From NCBI RefSeq assembly GCF_009741275.1, contig NZ_WOWS01000006.1, forward strand, positions 62,001 through 126,000: a DNA stretch of 64,000 nucleotides, in the 5' to 3' direction. The DNA comes from Winogradskyella endarachnes. GTDB lineage: Bacteria > Bacteroidota > Bacteroidia > Flavobacteriales > Flavobacteriaceae. Shown piece after piece: positions 9,789 through 19,951 of this stretch; position 1 is the first letter of the stretch; the number at the start of each line of letters is the position of its first letter. The translations under genes were made by a program, and so were the position numbers. The notes under the pieces are model-generated. The model saw nothing but the letters and a program-made list of their open reading frames with translations, searched no databases and was not told where the DNA came from.

Positions 9789-10405
9789 TACTTCTCAATG
9801 ATTACATAAGAATTCTTGTGACCAGGAACACATCCTTTTACAACAAGTAAGTTCTTTTCAGCAACTACTTTGTAAACTCTTAAATTTTGAACTTTTACTG
9901 TTTCACCACCCATTCTTCCGGCCATTTTCATTCCTTTGAATACTCTCGCAGGATAAGAAGCTGCACCAATAGAACCAGGAGCTCTTAAACGGTTATGTTG
10001 ACCATGCGTTGCTTGACCCACACCACCAAATCCGTGACGTTTTACCACACCTTGAAAACCTTTACCTTTTGAAGTTCCTGAAATATCAACAAACTCTCCT
10101 TCAGTAAATTGTTCTACTGTGATTGCATCTCCTAATTTGTACTCCGAATCAAAACCTTTGAATTCAACAACTTTGCGTTTTACAGAAGTACCCGCTTTTT
10201 TAGCATGACCTAAGTCTGCTTTAGTAGCGCTTTTTTCTGTCGCGTCATCGAAACCTAATTGAAGGGCTGAATAACCATCCACTTCTTCAGTTCTGACTTG
10301 GGTAACGATACATGGTCCAGCTTCGATTACTGTACATGGAATGTTCTTTCCATTTTCATCGAAAATGCTGGTCATACCGATTTTTTTTCCAATTAACCCA
10401 GACAT
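9788..10405 (-). CDS. rplC: 50S ribosomal protein L3
   Basis: The 205-residue protein begins [20 protein letters not shown] and contains the L3 signature around [19 protein letters not shown] and [23 protein letters not shown]3 is an assembly initiator of the 50S subunit near the peptidyl transferase centre. It is preceded by a 126-bp gap after rpsJ that holds a strong hairpin, and it overlaps rplD by one base. Confidence 0.98.
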   Translation of the reverse strand: MSGLIGKKIGMTSIFDENGKNIPCTVIEAGPCIVTQVRTEEVDGYSALQLGFDDATEKSATKADLGHAKKAGTSVKRKVVEFKGFDSEYKLGDAITVEQFTEGEFVDISGTSKGKGFQGVVKRHGFGGVGQATHGQHNRLRAPGSIGAASYPARVFKGMKMAGRMGGETVKVQNLRVYKVVAEKNLLVVKGCVPGHKNSYVIIEK

Positions 10406-10442
10406 ATTTATTATTTATTAATTATTACTATTTGTTATTCAA

Positions 10443-10478
10443 AATTCAAGGCTGAAAAATACGTTTCAGCCTTGAATT
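10443..10478 (-). terminator. Perfect 15-bp inverted repeat between rpsJ and rplC (attenuator or processing hairpin)
   Basis: AATTCAAGGCTGAAA at 10443-10457 is the exact reverse complement of 10464-10478, with a 6-base loop. On the minus strand, the direction of the operon, it is followed by only a short T stretch (TTTTGAATAAC), so it would be a weak terminator. A longer T run lies on the plus-strand side (10481-10487). Position between the str-like (rpsL-rpsG-fusA-rpsJ) and S10-like blocks suggests attenuation or RNA processing. Its function is an inference. Confidence 0.6.
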
Positions 10479-10531
10479 GTATTTTTTACCGTTTTTCCTT
10501 CGCCCGCAGCTTAGGACATGTTACTGTGCAA

Positions 10532-10837
10532 TTACACTTTAATTTCAACCTCTACTCCACTTGGTAATTCAAGCTTCATTAAAGCATCAATTGTTTTAGA
10601 AGATGAAGAGTATATATCTAATAACCTCTTGTAAGAGCTTAATTGAAATTGTTCTCTAGACTTCTTATTTACGTGAGGTGAACGTAACACAGTGAAAATT
10701 TTCTTGTGAGTTGGTAACGGAATAGGTCCTGTTACAACCGCACCTGTACTCTTTACTGTTTTTACAATCTTATCAGCAGACTTGTCTACTAAATTGTGAT
10801 CGTAAGATTTTAATTTTATTCTGATTTTCTGACTCAT
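10532..10837 (-). CDS. rpsJ: 30S ribosomal protein S10
   Basis: The 101-residue protein begins [25 protein letters not shown] and contains [28 protein letters not shown], diagnostic for S10. S10 is a 30S head protein that in E. coli also works with NusB in antitermination. Here it is grouped with fusA (11 bp upstream) rather than at the head of the S10 operon, the normal Bacteroidota arrangement. Confidence 0.98.
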   Translation of the reverse strand: MSQKIRIKLKSYDHNLVDKSADKIVKTVKSTGAVVTGPIPLPTHKKIFTVLRSPHVNKKSREQFQLSSYKRLLDIYSSSSKTIDALMKLELPSGVEVEIKV

Positions 10838-10848
10838 TTTCTTAAGAT

Positions 10849-12975
10849 TTACGATTCAACGCCTTTAGCAGCTTTAATTACTTCTTCTGATATATTAGAA
10901 GGTGTTTCAGCATAGTGTGAAAATTCCATAGTTGAAGTTGCTCTACCAGAAGATAACGTTCTTAAAGTAGTTACATATCCAAACATTTCAGATAACGGAA
11001 CAGTTGCTTTTACAGTTTTTGCACCAGCTCTATCTCCCATTTCACTTACTTGTCCTCTTCTTCTATTTAAGTCACCTACAATATCACCCATGTTTTCTTC
11101 TGGTGTGATAACTTCCAATTTCATAATTGGCTCCATAATTACAGCTTTAGCAGCTTTAGCTGAATTTTTAAATCCTAATTTTGCCGCTAATTCGAATGAT
11201 AATTGATCTGAATCCACATCATGATAAGAACCATCAGTTAGAGTTACTTTCATAGCATCTACTTCATAACCTGCTAAAGGTCCATTAACCATTGCCATTT
11301 TAAAACCTTTTTCTATTGAAGGGATAAATTCTTTAGGAACGTTACCACCCTTAATTTCAGAAACAAACTCTAAACCAACTTTTCCTTCTTCAGCTGGTTC
11401 TAATGTAAAGACAATATCAGCAAATTTACCACGACCACCAGATTGTTTCTTATAAACTTCTCTGTGCTCTGCTCTTTTAGTAATCGCTTCTTTGTACTCA
11501 ACTTGAGGTTGACCTTGATTTACTTCAACCTTAAACTCACGCTTAAGACGATCAACAATAATATCTAAGTGAAGCTCACCCATTCCAGAAATAATAGTCT
11601 GTCCTGAAGCCTCATCAGTTCTTGCTGTAAATGTTGGATCTTCTTCGGCTAGTTTAGCTAAAGCCATACCTAACTTATCAACATCTGCTTTAGTCTTAGG
11701 CTCAACTGCGATACCAATTACCGGATCAGGGAAGTCCATAGACTCTAAAACTATAGGATGTTTTTCATCAGACATGGTATCACCAGTCTTAATATCTTTA
11801 AATCCTACTGCTGCTCCAATATCACCTGCTTCGATAAAATCAATAGCATTTTGCTTATTTGAGTGCATTTGATATATCCTAGATATACGTTCTTTTTTAC
11901 CAGAACGATTATTCAAAATATAAGAACCTGCATCTAGACGACCAGAGTATGCTCTAAAGAATGCTAAACGACCAACAAAAGGATCTGTAGCAATTTTAAA
12001 TGCTAAGGCCGCAAATGGTTCTTTAACATCTGGCTTACGCAATTCTTCTTCATCTGTATTTGGATTAGTACCTACAATACCCTCCTTATCAGTTGGAGAA
12101 GGTAAATAACGACATACAGCATCTAACAAGAACTGAACCCCTTTGTTTTTAAACGCAGAACCACAAATCATTGGAATAATAGCCATGTCCATTACAGCAG
12201 CTCTAAGCGCAGCGTGCACTTCATCTTCTGTAATAGAATCCTCATCTTCCATGAATTTTTCTAAAAGATTTTCATCGTAAGTTGCTACTTCTTCAATTAA
12301 AAGCGCACGGTACTTACGAGCTTCTTCTTTCATATCTTCAGGAATATCAATTACGTCAAACGTAGACCCCTGAGTTTCATCGTGCCATACAATAGCACGG
12401 TTTTTTACTAAATCAATAATACCTTTAAAGTCTGCTTCGTCACCAATATTTAACACAATTGGCACTGCATTAGACTTTAACATATCTTTTACCTGCTGGC
12501 AAACTGCTAAGAAATTAGACCCTTGACGATCCATTTTATTAACAAAACCAATACGAGGAACTTTATAATTATCTGCAAGTCTCCAATTAGTTTCAGATTG
12601 TGGCTCAACACCATCAACTGCACTAAATAAAAATACTAAACCATCTAAAACACGTAATGAACGGTTTACCTCTACGGTAAAGTCAACGTGGCCAGGAGTA
12701 TCAATAATATTAAAGTGATAATCCTTAGTTTGAGGTGTTGGTTTTGCGTTTTCTAACGGAAACTTCCAAGTACAAGTAGTAGCAGCAGAAGTAATTGTAA
12801 TACCTCTTTCTTGCTCTTGCTCCATCCAGTCCATTGTTGCCGCACCATCGTGAACTTCTCCAATTTTATGAGAAACCCCAGTGTAATATAGGATACGCTC
12901 TGTAGTTGTTGTTTTACCAGCATCTATATGTGCTGCAATACCAATGTTTCTTGTGAATTTTAAATCTCTTGCCAT
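10849..12975 (-). CDS. fusA: Elongation factor G
   Basis: The 708-residue GTPase drives ribosomal translocation and ribosome recycling. The G1 loop [15 protein letters not shown] is at about residues 15-29, the [10 protein letters not shown]3 motif near residue 92, and NKMD of G4 near residue 146. Domains II-V follow, including [18 protein letters not shown] and the domain IV region [19 protein letters not shown]. It is the canonical EF-G1 type by operon position, 3 bp downstream of rpsG. No truncation or frameshift is seen. Confidence 0.98.
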   Translation of the reverse strand: MARDLKFTRNIGIAAHIDAGKTTTTERILYYTGVSHKIGEVHDGAATMDWMEQEQERGITITSAATTCTWKFPLENAKPTPQTKDYHFNIIDTPGHVDFTVEVNRSLRVLDGLVFLFSAVDGVEPQSETNWRLADNYKVPRIGFVNKMDRQGSNFLAVCQQVKDMLKSNAVPIVLNIGDEADFKGIIDLVKNRAIVWHDETQGSTFDVIDIPEDMKEEARKYRALLIEEVATYDENLLEKFMEDEDSITEDEVHAALRAAVMDMAIIPMICGSAFKNKGVQFLLDAVCRYLPSPTDKEGIVGTNPNTDEEELRKPDVKEPFAALAFKIATDPFVGRLAFFRAYSGRLDAGSYILNNRSGKKERISRIYQMHSNKQNAIDFIEAGDIGAAVGFKDIKTGDTMSDEKHPIVLESMDFPDPVIGIAVEPKTKADVDKLGMALAKLAEEDPTFTARTDEASGQTIISGMGELHLDIIVDRLKREFKVEVNQGQPQVEYKEAITKRAEHREVYKKQSGGRGKFADIVFTLEPAEEGKVGLEFVSEIKGGNVPKEFIPSIEKGFKMAMVNGPLAGYEVDAMKVTLTDGSYHDVDSDQLSFELAAKLGFKNSAKAAKAVIMEPIMKLEVITPEENMGDIVGDLNRRRGQVSEMGDRAGAKTVKATVPLSEMFGYVTTLRTLSSGRATSTMEFSHYAETPSNISEEVIKAAKGVES

Positions 12976-12978
12976 TTC

Positions 12979-13455
12979 TTAAAATCTAAAGTGTGAGAAT
13001 GCTTTATTTGCTTCTGCCATTTTATGCGTATCTACTCTTTTCTTAACAGCAGCTCCTTCTTCTTTAGCTGCAGATAAAATTTCCGAAGCTAAACGTTGCG
13101 CCATAGATTTTTCGTTTCTTTTACGAGAATAGCCTATTAACCATTTCATCGCAGTTGAAACCTTACGATCTGGACGAATCTGCATCGGTATTTGAAATGT
13201 AGCACCACCAACACGACGACTACGTACTTCGACGTGAGGCATTACGTTAGATAGAGCTTCTTTCCAAATCTCTAAAGCTGTTTTTTCGTCATCATTTTTT
13301 TTCTCCTCAACAATATCAATTGCATCATAGAATACTTTAAAAGCTACAGACTTCTTACCGTCCCACATCATCATGTTAACAAAACGTGTCACTAACTGAT
13401 CATTAAATCTTGGGTCTGGTAAAAGCGGTCTCTTTTTTGCTGCTCTTTTTCTCAT
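12979..13455 (-). CDS. rpsG: 30S ribosomal protein S7
   Basis: The 158-residue protein carries the S7 signature [26 protein letters not shown] and the C-terminal [28 protein letters not shown]7 initiates assembly of the 30S head and in E. coli represses the str operon. It lies 22 bp after rpsL and 3 bp before fusA. Confidence 0.98.
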   Translation of the reverse strand: MRKRAAKKRPLLPDPRFNDQLVTRFVNMMMWDGKKSVAFKVFYDAIDIVEEKKNDDEKTALEIWKEALSNVMPHVEVRSRRVGGATFQIPMQIRPDRKVSTAMKWLIGYSRKRNEKSMAQRLASEILSAAKEEGAAVKKRVDTHKMAEANKAFSHFRF

Positions 13456-13477
13456 GTCTTCTTCTTAAAGTTTTAAA

Positions 13478-13852
13478 TTACTTCTTAGGGCGTTTTGCAC
13501 CATACTTAGATCTACGTTGTGTTCTTCCAGATACACCTGCTGTATCTAAAGCACCACGAACGATGTGATATCTAACTCCTGGTAAATCTTTTACCCTTCC
13601 ACCTCTAACCAATACTATCGAGTGCTCTTGTAAATTGTGACCTTCTCCACCGATGTATGCATTTACTTCGTTTCCGTTTGTTAAACGAACCCTTGCCACC
13701 TTACGCATTGCTGAGTTTGGTTTTTTAGGTGTCGTTGTATAAACACGAGTACATACACCACGTCTCTGAGGACACGAATCTAAAGCAGCCGATTTACTCT
13801 TCTTGGTTATTTTGGCTCTTCCTTTTCGTACTAATTGTGAAATTGTTGGCAT
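13478..13852 (-). CDS. rpsL: 30S ribosomal protein S12
   Basis: The 124-residue protein begins [12 protein letters not shown] and contains [22 protein letters not shown] and [21 protein letters not shown]12 controls decoding accuracy. Both lysines whose substitution gives streptomycin resistance (in PKKPNSA and VKDLPG) are wild type. It is the first gene of the 13.7-kb minus-strand cluster and lies directly downstream of a consensus promoter. Confidence 0.98.
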   Translation of the reverse strand: MPTISQLVRKGRAKITKKSKSAALDSCPQRRGVCTRVYTTTPKKPNSAMRKVARVRLTNGNEVNAYIGGEGHNLQEHSIVLVRGGRVKDLPGVRYHIVRGALDTAGVSGRTQRRSKYGAKRPKK

Positions 13853-13877
13853 ATATTTCTATATAAAATTTTATTAA

Positions 13878-13893
13878 CCCTCACTTTTGAGGG
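13878..13893 (-). other. Small hairpin in the rpsL 5' leader
   Basis: CCCTCA at 13878-13883 pairs with TGAGGG at 13888-13893 around a 4-base loop. It lies directly downstream of the predicted start site of the ribosomal transcript and about 25 bp before the rpsL ATG. It could stabilise the mRNA 5' end or be a regulatory target for a ribosomal protein; neither is demonstrated. Confidence 0.45.
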
Positions 13894-13896
13894 CTG

Positions 13897-13927
13897 CAAA
13901 GGTATGAATTAATATCTATTATTCAAA
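13897..13927 (-). promoter_or_regulatory. Consensus Bacteroidota promoter for the ribosomal cluster
   Basis: On the minus strand TTTG (13924-13927) is followed after exactly 19 bp by TACCTTTG (13897-13904), matching the Bacteroidota sigma-ABfr consensus TTTG-N19-TAnnTTTG at every fixed position. The expected start site is near 13891, about 40 bp upstream of the rpsL ATG. It is the only promoter in the window that matches both elements perfectly, as fits a highly expressed operon. Confidence 0.85.
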
Positions 13928-14029
13928 TACTTGGGAATTAATTTTCAAAAGATTTATAAACTTTCATTTCTTGAGTATATTTTATCCGTTATTTTTACGT
14001 TGTTATAAAAGTTACACTATTTAGTATTC

Positions 14030-15718
14030 ATGCCATTTTACAAAAGATTTTTTTTTACTATTGTTATACTGATTTTTTCAAATCACAGCATAGCTCAATC
14101 CATAAATTTGAAGATTACTGGTGAAACTATTGAGAAAACTACCATAATCGACTCTATTTCCTATAAAAAACAATTTTCTAATTATCAGAATTTAAAAGCC
14201 GAAGTTTCAATATTAAAACAACTACTTACAAAGCAAGGCTATATAGATACCTCTATTGAAAAAATCGCTAAAATTAATGATTCACTATTTGAAGCTAAAC
14301 TCTACTTGGGAAATAAAATCAAAAAACTGCGACTCTTTATAAATTCAGAACTTAAACAAAACCACCCAAACCTTCTAACTAATTACAATGACAAAAATTA
14401 CATAGATATTGAGATTAAAGATTTAAACACCTATCTAAACAACCTTAATCTTAAAATGACTGAAAATGGCGACCCTTTTTCTAGTCTGCAACTAATTAAC
14501 CATACCAAATTAACGACAGACATCATTTCTGCGGAACTTATAATCAATTCTAACAAAAAAAGACGAATTGATCATATTATTATTAAAGGCTATGAAAAAT
14601 TCCCAAAATCATATCTTACATATTTTTTAAAATTGAAATCAGGAAAAACTTTTAACCTAAACACTATTAAAAAAAAGACTGAACTTTTAAATAATTTACA
14701 ATTCGCAAATAAAATTAAAGACCCTGAAGTTCTTTTTACAGAAGATTCTACATCCTTATATATATATGTAGAAAAAAGCAAGACTAATATTTTTGATGGA
14801 TTTTTAGGATTTGGAACCAATGAAGACACAAACAAAATTGAGTTCGATGGCTATTTAGATTTAAGATTAATAAATAATCTTAATTACGGAGAAACTTTAA
14901 ACCTATATTATAAAAGCGACGAGATAGACCAACAAACCCTAAAAATAGACACTGAATTACCCTATATCTTTTCTTTACCTATTGGAATCCAAATAGGATT
15001 AAACCTATTTAGAAAAGACTCTACATTTTTAAACGCAAGCCAATATGCTAAAATTAATTACCTGATTAATCCCCGAAATAAAGTTAGTATTGGAATTAGC
15101 TCTACAAAATCTACAAATCTATTGGAGTCTGATTCCGATATTTTAAATGATTATACTGCAAATTATTACACCATTCAATACAACCACCTAAAAACAGAAC
15201 CCACAGACCTTTTGTTTCCAATTAACTTTTGGTTTAATTTTTTATCTGGCTATGGTAATCGCGATAATAATTTAGGCTCACAAAAACAATCTATCTTTAC
15301 TTTAGATACTTATAAAATTTTCAACCTAAATAGGAAGAATAGCATTTACACCAGACTAAATAGCGCTAAATTAACCTCAGATAATTATTTAGACAATGAA
15401 CTGTTTCGATTTGGAGGCATTAATTCTATACGAGGGTTTGAAGAAAATAGTATAGTTGCCCATCTTTATAGTGTTTTAAACACCGAATATAGATATCGCT
15501 TAAGCAATTCGCTTTATGTGCATTCTGTTTTTGATGCTGCCTATTTTGAAAACAAACTTAACGACAGCAAAGAAAAACTTTTTGGATTTGGTTTTGGTAT
15601 TGGCTTAATTACCAATGCTGGTTTATTCCGTTTAAATTACTCTAGCGGTAAAACAGAAAATACTTCTTTTAAATTATCAGATTCTAAAGTGCATTTAAGT
15701 TTAACAGCTAGTTTTTAA
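14030..15718 (+). CDS. Omp85/BamA-TamA family outer membrane beta-barrel protein
   Basis: The 562-residue protein has a signal peptide (MPFYKRFFFTIVILIFSNHSIAQS), then a region of roughly 230 residues resembling POTRA domains (IDHIIIKGYEKFPKSYL at about 180-196 is a typical POTRA strand-turn-helix), then a C-terminal beta barrel ending in F. The segment RFGGINSIRGFEEN at about residues 461-474 matches the (V/I)RG(F/Y) L6 motif that marks the Omp85 superfamily. It is shorter than BamA (about 800 residues), with one or two POTRA domains, so it is more like a TamA or haemolysin-secretion (FhaC-like) protein. It is transcribed divergently from rpsL. Its substrate is unknown. Confidence 0.8.
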   Translation: MPFYKRFFFTIVILIFSNHSIAQSINLKITGETIEKTTIIDSISYKKQFSNYQNLKAEVSILKQLLTKQGYIDTSIEKIAKINDSLFEAKLYLGNKIKKLRLFINSELKQNHPNLLTNYNDKNYIDIEIKDLNTYLNNLNLKMTENGDPFSSLQLINHTKLTTDIISAELIINSNKKRRIDHIIIKGYEKFPKSYLTYFLKLKSGKTFNLNTIKKKTELLNNLQFANKIKDPEVLFTEDSTSLYIYVEKSKTNIFDGFLGFGTNEDTNKIEFDGYLDLRLINNLNYGETLNLYYKSDEIDQQTLKIDTELPYIFSLPIGIQIGLNLFRKDSTFLNASQYAKINYLINPRNKVSIGISSTKSTNLLESDSDILNDYTANYYTIQYNHLKTEPTDLLFPINFWFNFLSGYGNRDNNLGSQKQSIFTLDTYKIFNLNRKNSIYTRLNSAKLTSDNYLDNELFRFGGINSIRGFEENSIVAHLYSVLNTEYRYRLSNSLYVHSVFDAAYFENKLNDSKEKLFGFGFGIGLITNAGLFRLNYSSGKTENTSFKLSDSKVHLSLTASF

Positions 15719-15729
15719 TTCTGTTTCAA

Positions 15730-15737
15730 TACATTTG
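15730..15737 (+). promoter_or_regulatory. Candidate -7 element (TACATTTG) before rlmB
   Basis: TACATTTG matches TAnnTTTG, 38 bp upstream of the rlmB ATG. No clear TTTG -33 box is present at the expected distance, so this is a partial match only. The 57-bp gap after the Omp85 gene would otherwise allow readthrough. Confidence 0.45.
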
Positions 15738-15775
15738 CACATTATACACATTTAATTTTAGGATATTTTATATAC

Positions 15776-16510
15776 ATGAAAGACGAAACCACAATTTTTG
15801 GCATAAGAGCTATTATTGAAGCCATAAAATCAGGTAAAACTATTGATAAGGTATTTTTGCAAAAAGGACTACATGGCGACCTCTTTAAAGAATTAGAGAG
15901 TATTATACGTTTGGAGAGCATTAACTCATCTTATGTACCTGTAGAAAAACTGAATCGTTTAGCAAAAGGCAATCATCAAGGTGCTGTAGCACAAATATCT
16001 CCAATTGAATTTCATGATATTGATGATCTAGTATCGAGTGTTCTTGAGTCTGACCAAATGCCATTATTTTTATTATTAGATCAGTTAAGCGATGTTAGAA
16101 ATTTTGGCGCAATTGTAAGAACGGCAGAATGTACTGGTGTTAATGGTATAATTATTCAGAAAAAAGGTGGTACACCAATAAATGGAGACACTATAAAAAC
16201 CAGTGCTGGTGCCATATTTAAAATACCTATTTGCAAAGTAGACCATATAAAGGATGCTGTTTTCCATATGCAATCGTCAGGTATTAGAGTAATAGCAGCT
16301 ACTGAAAAAGCTGAAAATTATTTGTATGATATTTCATTTAAAGAACCTTGTGCAATAATCATGGGTTCTGAAGGCAGAGGAATTAACCCTTCAGTTTTAA
16401 AAGTCGTAGATCATCAAGCTAAACTTCCTATTCTAGGAGACATTGAATCTTTAAATGTTTCTGTAGCCTGTGGTGCGTTTTTATACGAAGCTGTTAGGCA
16501 ACGTTTTTAA
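15776..16510 (+). CDS. rlmB: 23S rRNA (guanosine-2'-O-)-methyltransferase RlmB (SpoU/TrmH family)
   Basis: The 244-residue protein has a short N-terminal substrate-binding domain (residues 1-75, FGIRAIIEAIKSGKTIDKVFLQKG) and a SpoU methyltransferase domain with trefoil-knot motifs. Motif 1 is LLDQLSDVRNFGAIVRTAE (about residues 100-118), motif 2 is IMGSEGRGINPSVL, and motif 3 is LPILGDIESLNVSVACGAFLYEA. By family it methylates G2251 (E. coli numbering) in the 23S P loop using S-adenosylmethionine. A TrmH-like tRNA methylase is the alternative, but the N-terminal domain favours RlmB. Confidence 0.9.
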   Translation: MKDETTIFGIRAIIEAIKSGKTIDKVFLQKGLHGDLFKELESIIRLESINSSYVPVEKLNRLAKGNHQGAVAQISPIEFHDIDDLVSSVLESDQMPLFLLLDQLSDVRNFGAIVRTAECTGVNGIIIQKKGGTPINGDTIKTSAGAIFKIPICKVDHIKDAVFHMQSSGIRVIAATEKAENYLYDISFKEPCAIIMGSEGRGINPSVLKVVDHQAKLPILGDIESLNVSVACGAFLYEAVRQRF

Positions 16511-16521
16511 TTTTGAAAAAC

Positions 16522-16552
16522 AATGTTAATTTTTTATTAACAAAATGTTAAT
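16522..16552 (+). repeat. Direct repeat AATGTTAAT x2 (22-bp period) upstream of susC
   Basis: AATGTTAAT occurs at 16522-16530 and again at 16544-16552, separated by 13 bp. The first copy also forms a small stem with ATTAAC at 16536-16541. The arrangement looks like a dimeric regulator site, but the sequence is very AT-rich and could arise by chance. It lies about 160-190 bp upstream of the susC start. Confidence 0.4.
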
Positions 16553-16688
16553 TAGCAGTGAATTCACTTAGGTTAAATTCGCAATTATCATATTTTCAAA
16601 TATTTAAGTAATTAAATAGATAATCGTTAAATAATTAACACATTATTGCAATATAACCATAGGAATAACTATGTTTTCTTTAGATTTT

Positions 16689-16704
16689 TGTTAAAATTTT
16701 AACA
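16689..16704 (+). promoter_or_regulatory. Perfect 16-bp palindrome in the susC leader
   Basis: TGTTAAAATTTTAACA is its own reverse complement and ends 5 bp before the susC ATG at 16710. A weak -7-like box, TATGTTTT, lies at 16670-16677. The palindrome therefore probably lies in the mRNA leader, where it could fold over the initiation region or bind a dimeric regulator. Its role is inferred from position only. Confidence 0.45.
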
Positions 16705-16709
16705 GAAAT

Positions 16710-19700
16710 ATGAAAACAAAATTAAAATTAATCTTAACGCTCTTCATGGCGTTTGTTGTGCATATATCATTTGCACAGGAGAAAACAATCACAGGAAAAG
16801 TAACAGACGAATCTGGAATTCCCTTACCAGGTGTAACAGTTTTGGTAAAAGGAACAAGTAATGGTGTACAAACAGATTTTGATGGCAATTATTCTATTAC
16901 AACAAACACAGGATCTATAATTGCTTTTAGCTACGTCGGTTACACAACAGAAGAAATTACCGTTAGCGACACTACAACAATCAACATTGTATTAACAGAA
17001 GATGTAGCCATGTTAGATACCGTTGTTGTGACCGCCTTAGGTATTAAAAAAGAAAAAAGTTCTCTTGGTTATGCCGTTTCAGAAGTAAAAGGTGAAGAGT
17101 TAAGTCAACAACCTGAAGGTGATGTTGGTAGACTACTTAGAGGAAAAGCAGCCGGTGTTGCGGTAACAAGTACTAACGGTACTTCTGGTTCTGCAACAAA
17201 TATGGTAATTAGAGGGTTTACTTCTATTTCTGGTTCTAACCAACCGCTCTTTATTGTAGACGGAGTACCATTTAACTCAGACACAAACTCTCAAAACTCT
17301 TATATAGATGGCTCAACAGAATCTAGCAGAATGTTAGATTTAGACCCAAATAATATTGTGAGCGTCAATGTATTAAAGGGGTTAAGTGCCTCTACACTAT
17401 ATGGAGACAGAGGAAGAAATGGAGTTATATTAATTACCACAAAAAACGGTAGTTTTGGAAATTCTGAAAAAACAACAGTAGACATTTCTAGTTCTGTGTT
17501 TTTCTCTACACCGCACTTACCTAATTATCAAGATGAGTTTGGAGGTGGTTTTAACCAAGAGTTCGGCTGGTTTTTTAGTAATTGGGGACCTGCATTTACA
17601 GATACCAACCCTGACGTTTATGGATCTTATTTTAATTCTGTAGTAGACGGTCAAGTATATGTAAATCACCCTTTTGCAACTAATGTAGCTCAAGATTACA
17701 TTATAGGTTACGAAGATTTAGCAGCATCTCCATATGCCTACAAACCGTACGATAGCGTAGAAAACTTCTTTAGAACTGGAGTTTCAACAAATCAATCAGT
17801 TGCAGTGCAAGGTGGCACATCTAATGTAAAATATAGCGTTAATTATAGCAAGCTAAATGATAGCGGTTTTACACCTGGCAATGAATTATCTAGAGACAAT
17901 TTTGGTGTTGGTGGAAGAATTAAAAAAGGGAATCTCACAGTAAGAGGAACTTTAAACTACAGCAAAACAGATTACAAATCACCTCCTATTGCAGCATCTA
18001 ATGGTAGTGGTGTAATTGGTGATGGCACTTCAATTTTTGGTGACATTATGTACACACCTAGAAATGTAGATTTATTAGGAATCCCATACGAAAGAGCCGA
18101 TGGAGGTTCTTTATATTATAGAGAAACCAATGGTATTCAACATCCACTTTGGACGGTAAAAAATTCTAAAACTGGACAGCTGGTAAATCGTATTTATGGA
18201 AGTTTTAACGTAAATTATAAACTTTCTGAAGCTTTAAGCTTAAACTATAAATATGGTTTAGACACTTACACAGAGAATGGGTTTTATTCACAAAACAAAG
18301 GTGGAATTGACGGAGAAACAACAGGTATTTTAAGAACTACATCAGGTACAAGTAATTTTTTAGACCATACCTTAGCAGCAACCTACAATAAAGATATTAC
18401 GGATAAATTAAATCTATCAGTTTTAATAGGAGCTAATGCAACCAGAAGTACTTATGAGAGAGATGGTATAGAAAGTACAAACCAAATTGTTTTTGGTGTA
18501 CAAAAACACTATAACTATATTAACAATTCATCGGTTAATTCATACTCTGGAGCAGACATTCAATATGAAAGTGAAAGAAACACTGTTGGTTTATATATAG
18601 ACACTACACTTGGATATGAAAATTATTTATATTTAAATCTAGCAGCTAGAAATGACTGGACTTCTACTTTAGAAATTGATAACAACCGAATTTTTTATCC
18701 TTCAGCTAGTGTGTCATTTATTCCAACAGCAGCCTTTGATAATTTAGTAGGTAATGGTGACTTTGGTTTAAATTATTTAAAACTACGTTTAGGTTATGGA
18801 ACATCATCTGGTTTCCCACCTGTATATACCACTAGAAATACATTGTCTCTAAACGCAAGAGAATTTGTAACGAGTGAGGGTGACGTAATTTCGTCCAATG
18901 CAACTTCTAATTTCCTTGGTAACCCGAATTTAAATCCAGAATTAGTATCTGAATTAGAATTCGGTATTGATTCAAGATTTTTTAATAATAGAGTTGGCCT
19001 TAACTTAAGTTTATTCCGTAAAGAAACTACGGATTTATTAACCCAAAGAGAACTAGACCCATCTACTGGTTTTACAGCAACCTATATTAATGGTGGTAGC
19101 CTAGAAGTTAAAGGACTAGAATTAGATTTAAATGTAGATTGGTTTAAAAATAGAGATGGTTTCAGCTGGAATACAGGTGTAACATTTTACAGCGACGAAA
19201 CAGAAATCACGGAATTACCAGACGGAATTGATATGATATTTTTAAATAGTGGATTGAATGCTGCTATAGAAGGAGAAGCTTTTGGTGTTATAGTAGGAAG
19301 TCAAGTTGAAAGAAATGATGCAGGTGAAGCAATAGTTGGGTCTGACGGTAACTACGTCGTAACCTCAGAAACAGATTTAATAATTGGTGATCCAAATCCT
19401 GATTACACAAGCACTATTACCAATACATTTTCTTACAAAAACTTATCATTATCTGTAGGTCTTAATTATAGAAAAGGAGGAGACATTTATTCTATTACCG
19501 CAGCTACCCTAGTTAATAGAGGTTTAGTAGATTTTCCATTAGATAGATACGGAACATATATTTTACCAGGCGTTTATGCTGATGGAACACCTAACACTAC
19601 TCAAATAAATGCCACTGACGTTGCTTTTGACAACTGGCTATATGGCGCTAATGAATACAGAGTGTTTGATGGTACAACTATTAGGTTAAATGAAGTTTCT

Positions 19701-19925
19701 TTAAGTTACAGATTACCAAGTAATGTTTTAGAAAAAACACCTTTCTCTGCAATCTCAATTACAGCAAGCGGATCAAACCTATGGTATAGAGCAGTTAACA
19801 TGCCAAAAGATGTTAATTTCGATACTAACTCATCTAGTGCTGGTGTAGGAAACTCTTTAGGTATAGACTATCTAACAGGGCCTAGTGCAGCGCGTTATGG
19901 ATGTAGCGTAAAACTTTCTTTTTAA
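16710..19925 (+). CDS. SusC/RagA family TonB-linked outer membrane transporter
   Basis: The 1071-residue protein is a TonB-dependent outer membrane importer. It has a signal peptide (cleavage near FAQ, residue 23), a carboxypeptidase-regulatory-like domain (residues about 25-105, TITGKVTDESGIPLPGVTVL), and a plug domain at about 115-250 with LFIVDGVPF and the GRNGVILITTKNG end of the SusC plug. A 22-strand barrel follows, ending in VKLSF. It pairs with the SusD homologue 26 bp downstream, which acts as the lid. No glycoside hydrolase or peptidase gene is linked, so the substrate cannot be deduced. Codon use and composition match the neighbours. Confidence 0.95.
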   Translation: MKTKLKLILTLFMAFVVHISFAQEKTITGKVTDESGIPLPGVTVLVKGTSNGVQTDFDGNYSITTNTGSIIAFSYVGYTTEEITVSDTTTINIVLTEDVAMLDTVVVTALGIKKEKSSLGYAVSEVKGEELSQQPEGDVGRLLRGKAAGVAVTSTNGTSGSATNMVIRGFTSISGSNQPLFIVDGVPFNSDTNSQNSYIDGSTESSRMLDLDPNNIVSVNVLKGLSASTLYGDRGRNGVILITTKNGSFGNSEKTTVDISSSVFFSTPHLPNYQDEFGGGFNQEFGWFFSNWGPAFTDTNPDVYGSYFNSVVDGQVYVNHPFATNVAQDYIIGYEDLAASPYAYKPYDSVENFFRTGVSTNQSVAVQGGTSNVKYSVNYSKLNDSGFTPGNELSRDNFGVGGRIKKGNLTVRGTLNYSKTDYKSPPIAASNGSGVIGDGTSIFGDIMYTPRNVDLLGIPYERADGGSLYYRETNGIQHPLWTVKNSKTGQLVNRIYGSFNVNYKLSEALSLNYKYGLDTYTENGFYSQNKGGIDGETTGILRTTSGTSNFLDHTLAATYNKDITDKLNLSVLIGANATRSTYERDGIESTNQIVFGVQKHYNYINNSSVNSYSGADIQYESERNTVGLYIDTTLGYENYLYLNLAARNDWTSTLEIDNNRIFYPSASVSFIPTAAFDNLVGNGDFGLNYLKLRLGYGTSSGFPPVYTTRNTLSLNAREFVTSEGDVISSNATSNFLGNPNLNPELVSELEFGIDSRFFNNRVGLNLSLFRKETTDLLTQRELDPSTGFTATYINGGSLEVKGLELDLNVDWFKNRDGFSWNTGVTFYSDETEITELPDGIDMIFLNSGLNAAIEGEAFGVIVGSQVERNDAGEAIVGSDGNYVVTSETDLIIGDPNPDYTSTITNTFSYKNLSLSVGLNYRKGGDIYSITAATLVNRGLVDFPLDRYGTYILPGVYADGTPNTTQINATDVAFDNWLYGANEYRVFDGTTIRLNEVSLSYRLPSNVLEKTPFSAISITASGSNLWYRAVNMPKDVNFDTNSSSAGVGNSLGIDYLTGPSAARYGCSVKLSF

Positions 19926-19951
19926 AAATATTTATTTAAAGTATTAATATT

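Noticed and set aside
10458..10490. Hairpin at 10443-10478 as a terminator of a plus-strand transcript
   Set aside because: It has a good plus-strand T run, but no plus-strand gene or promoter precedes it.
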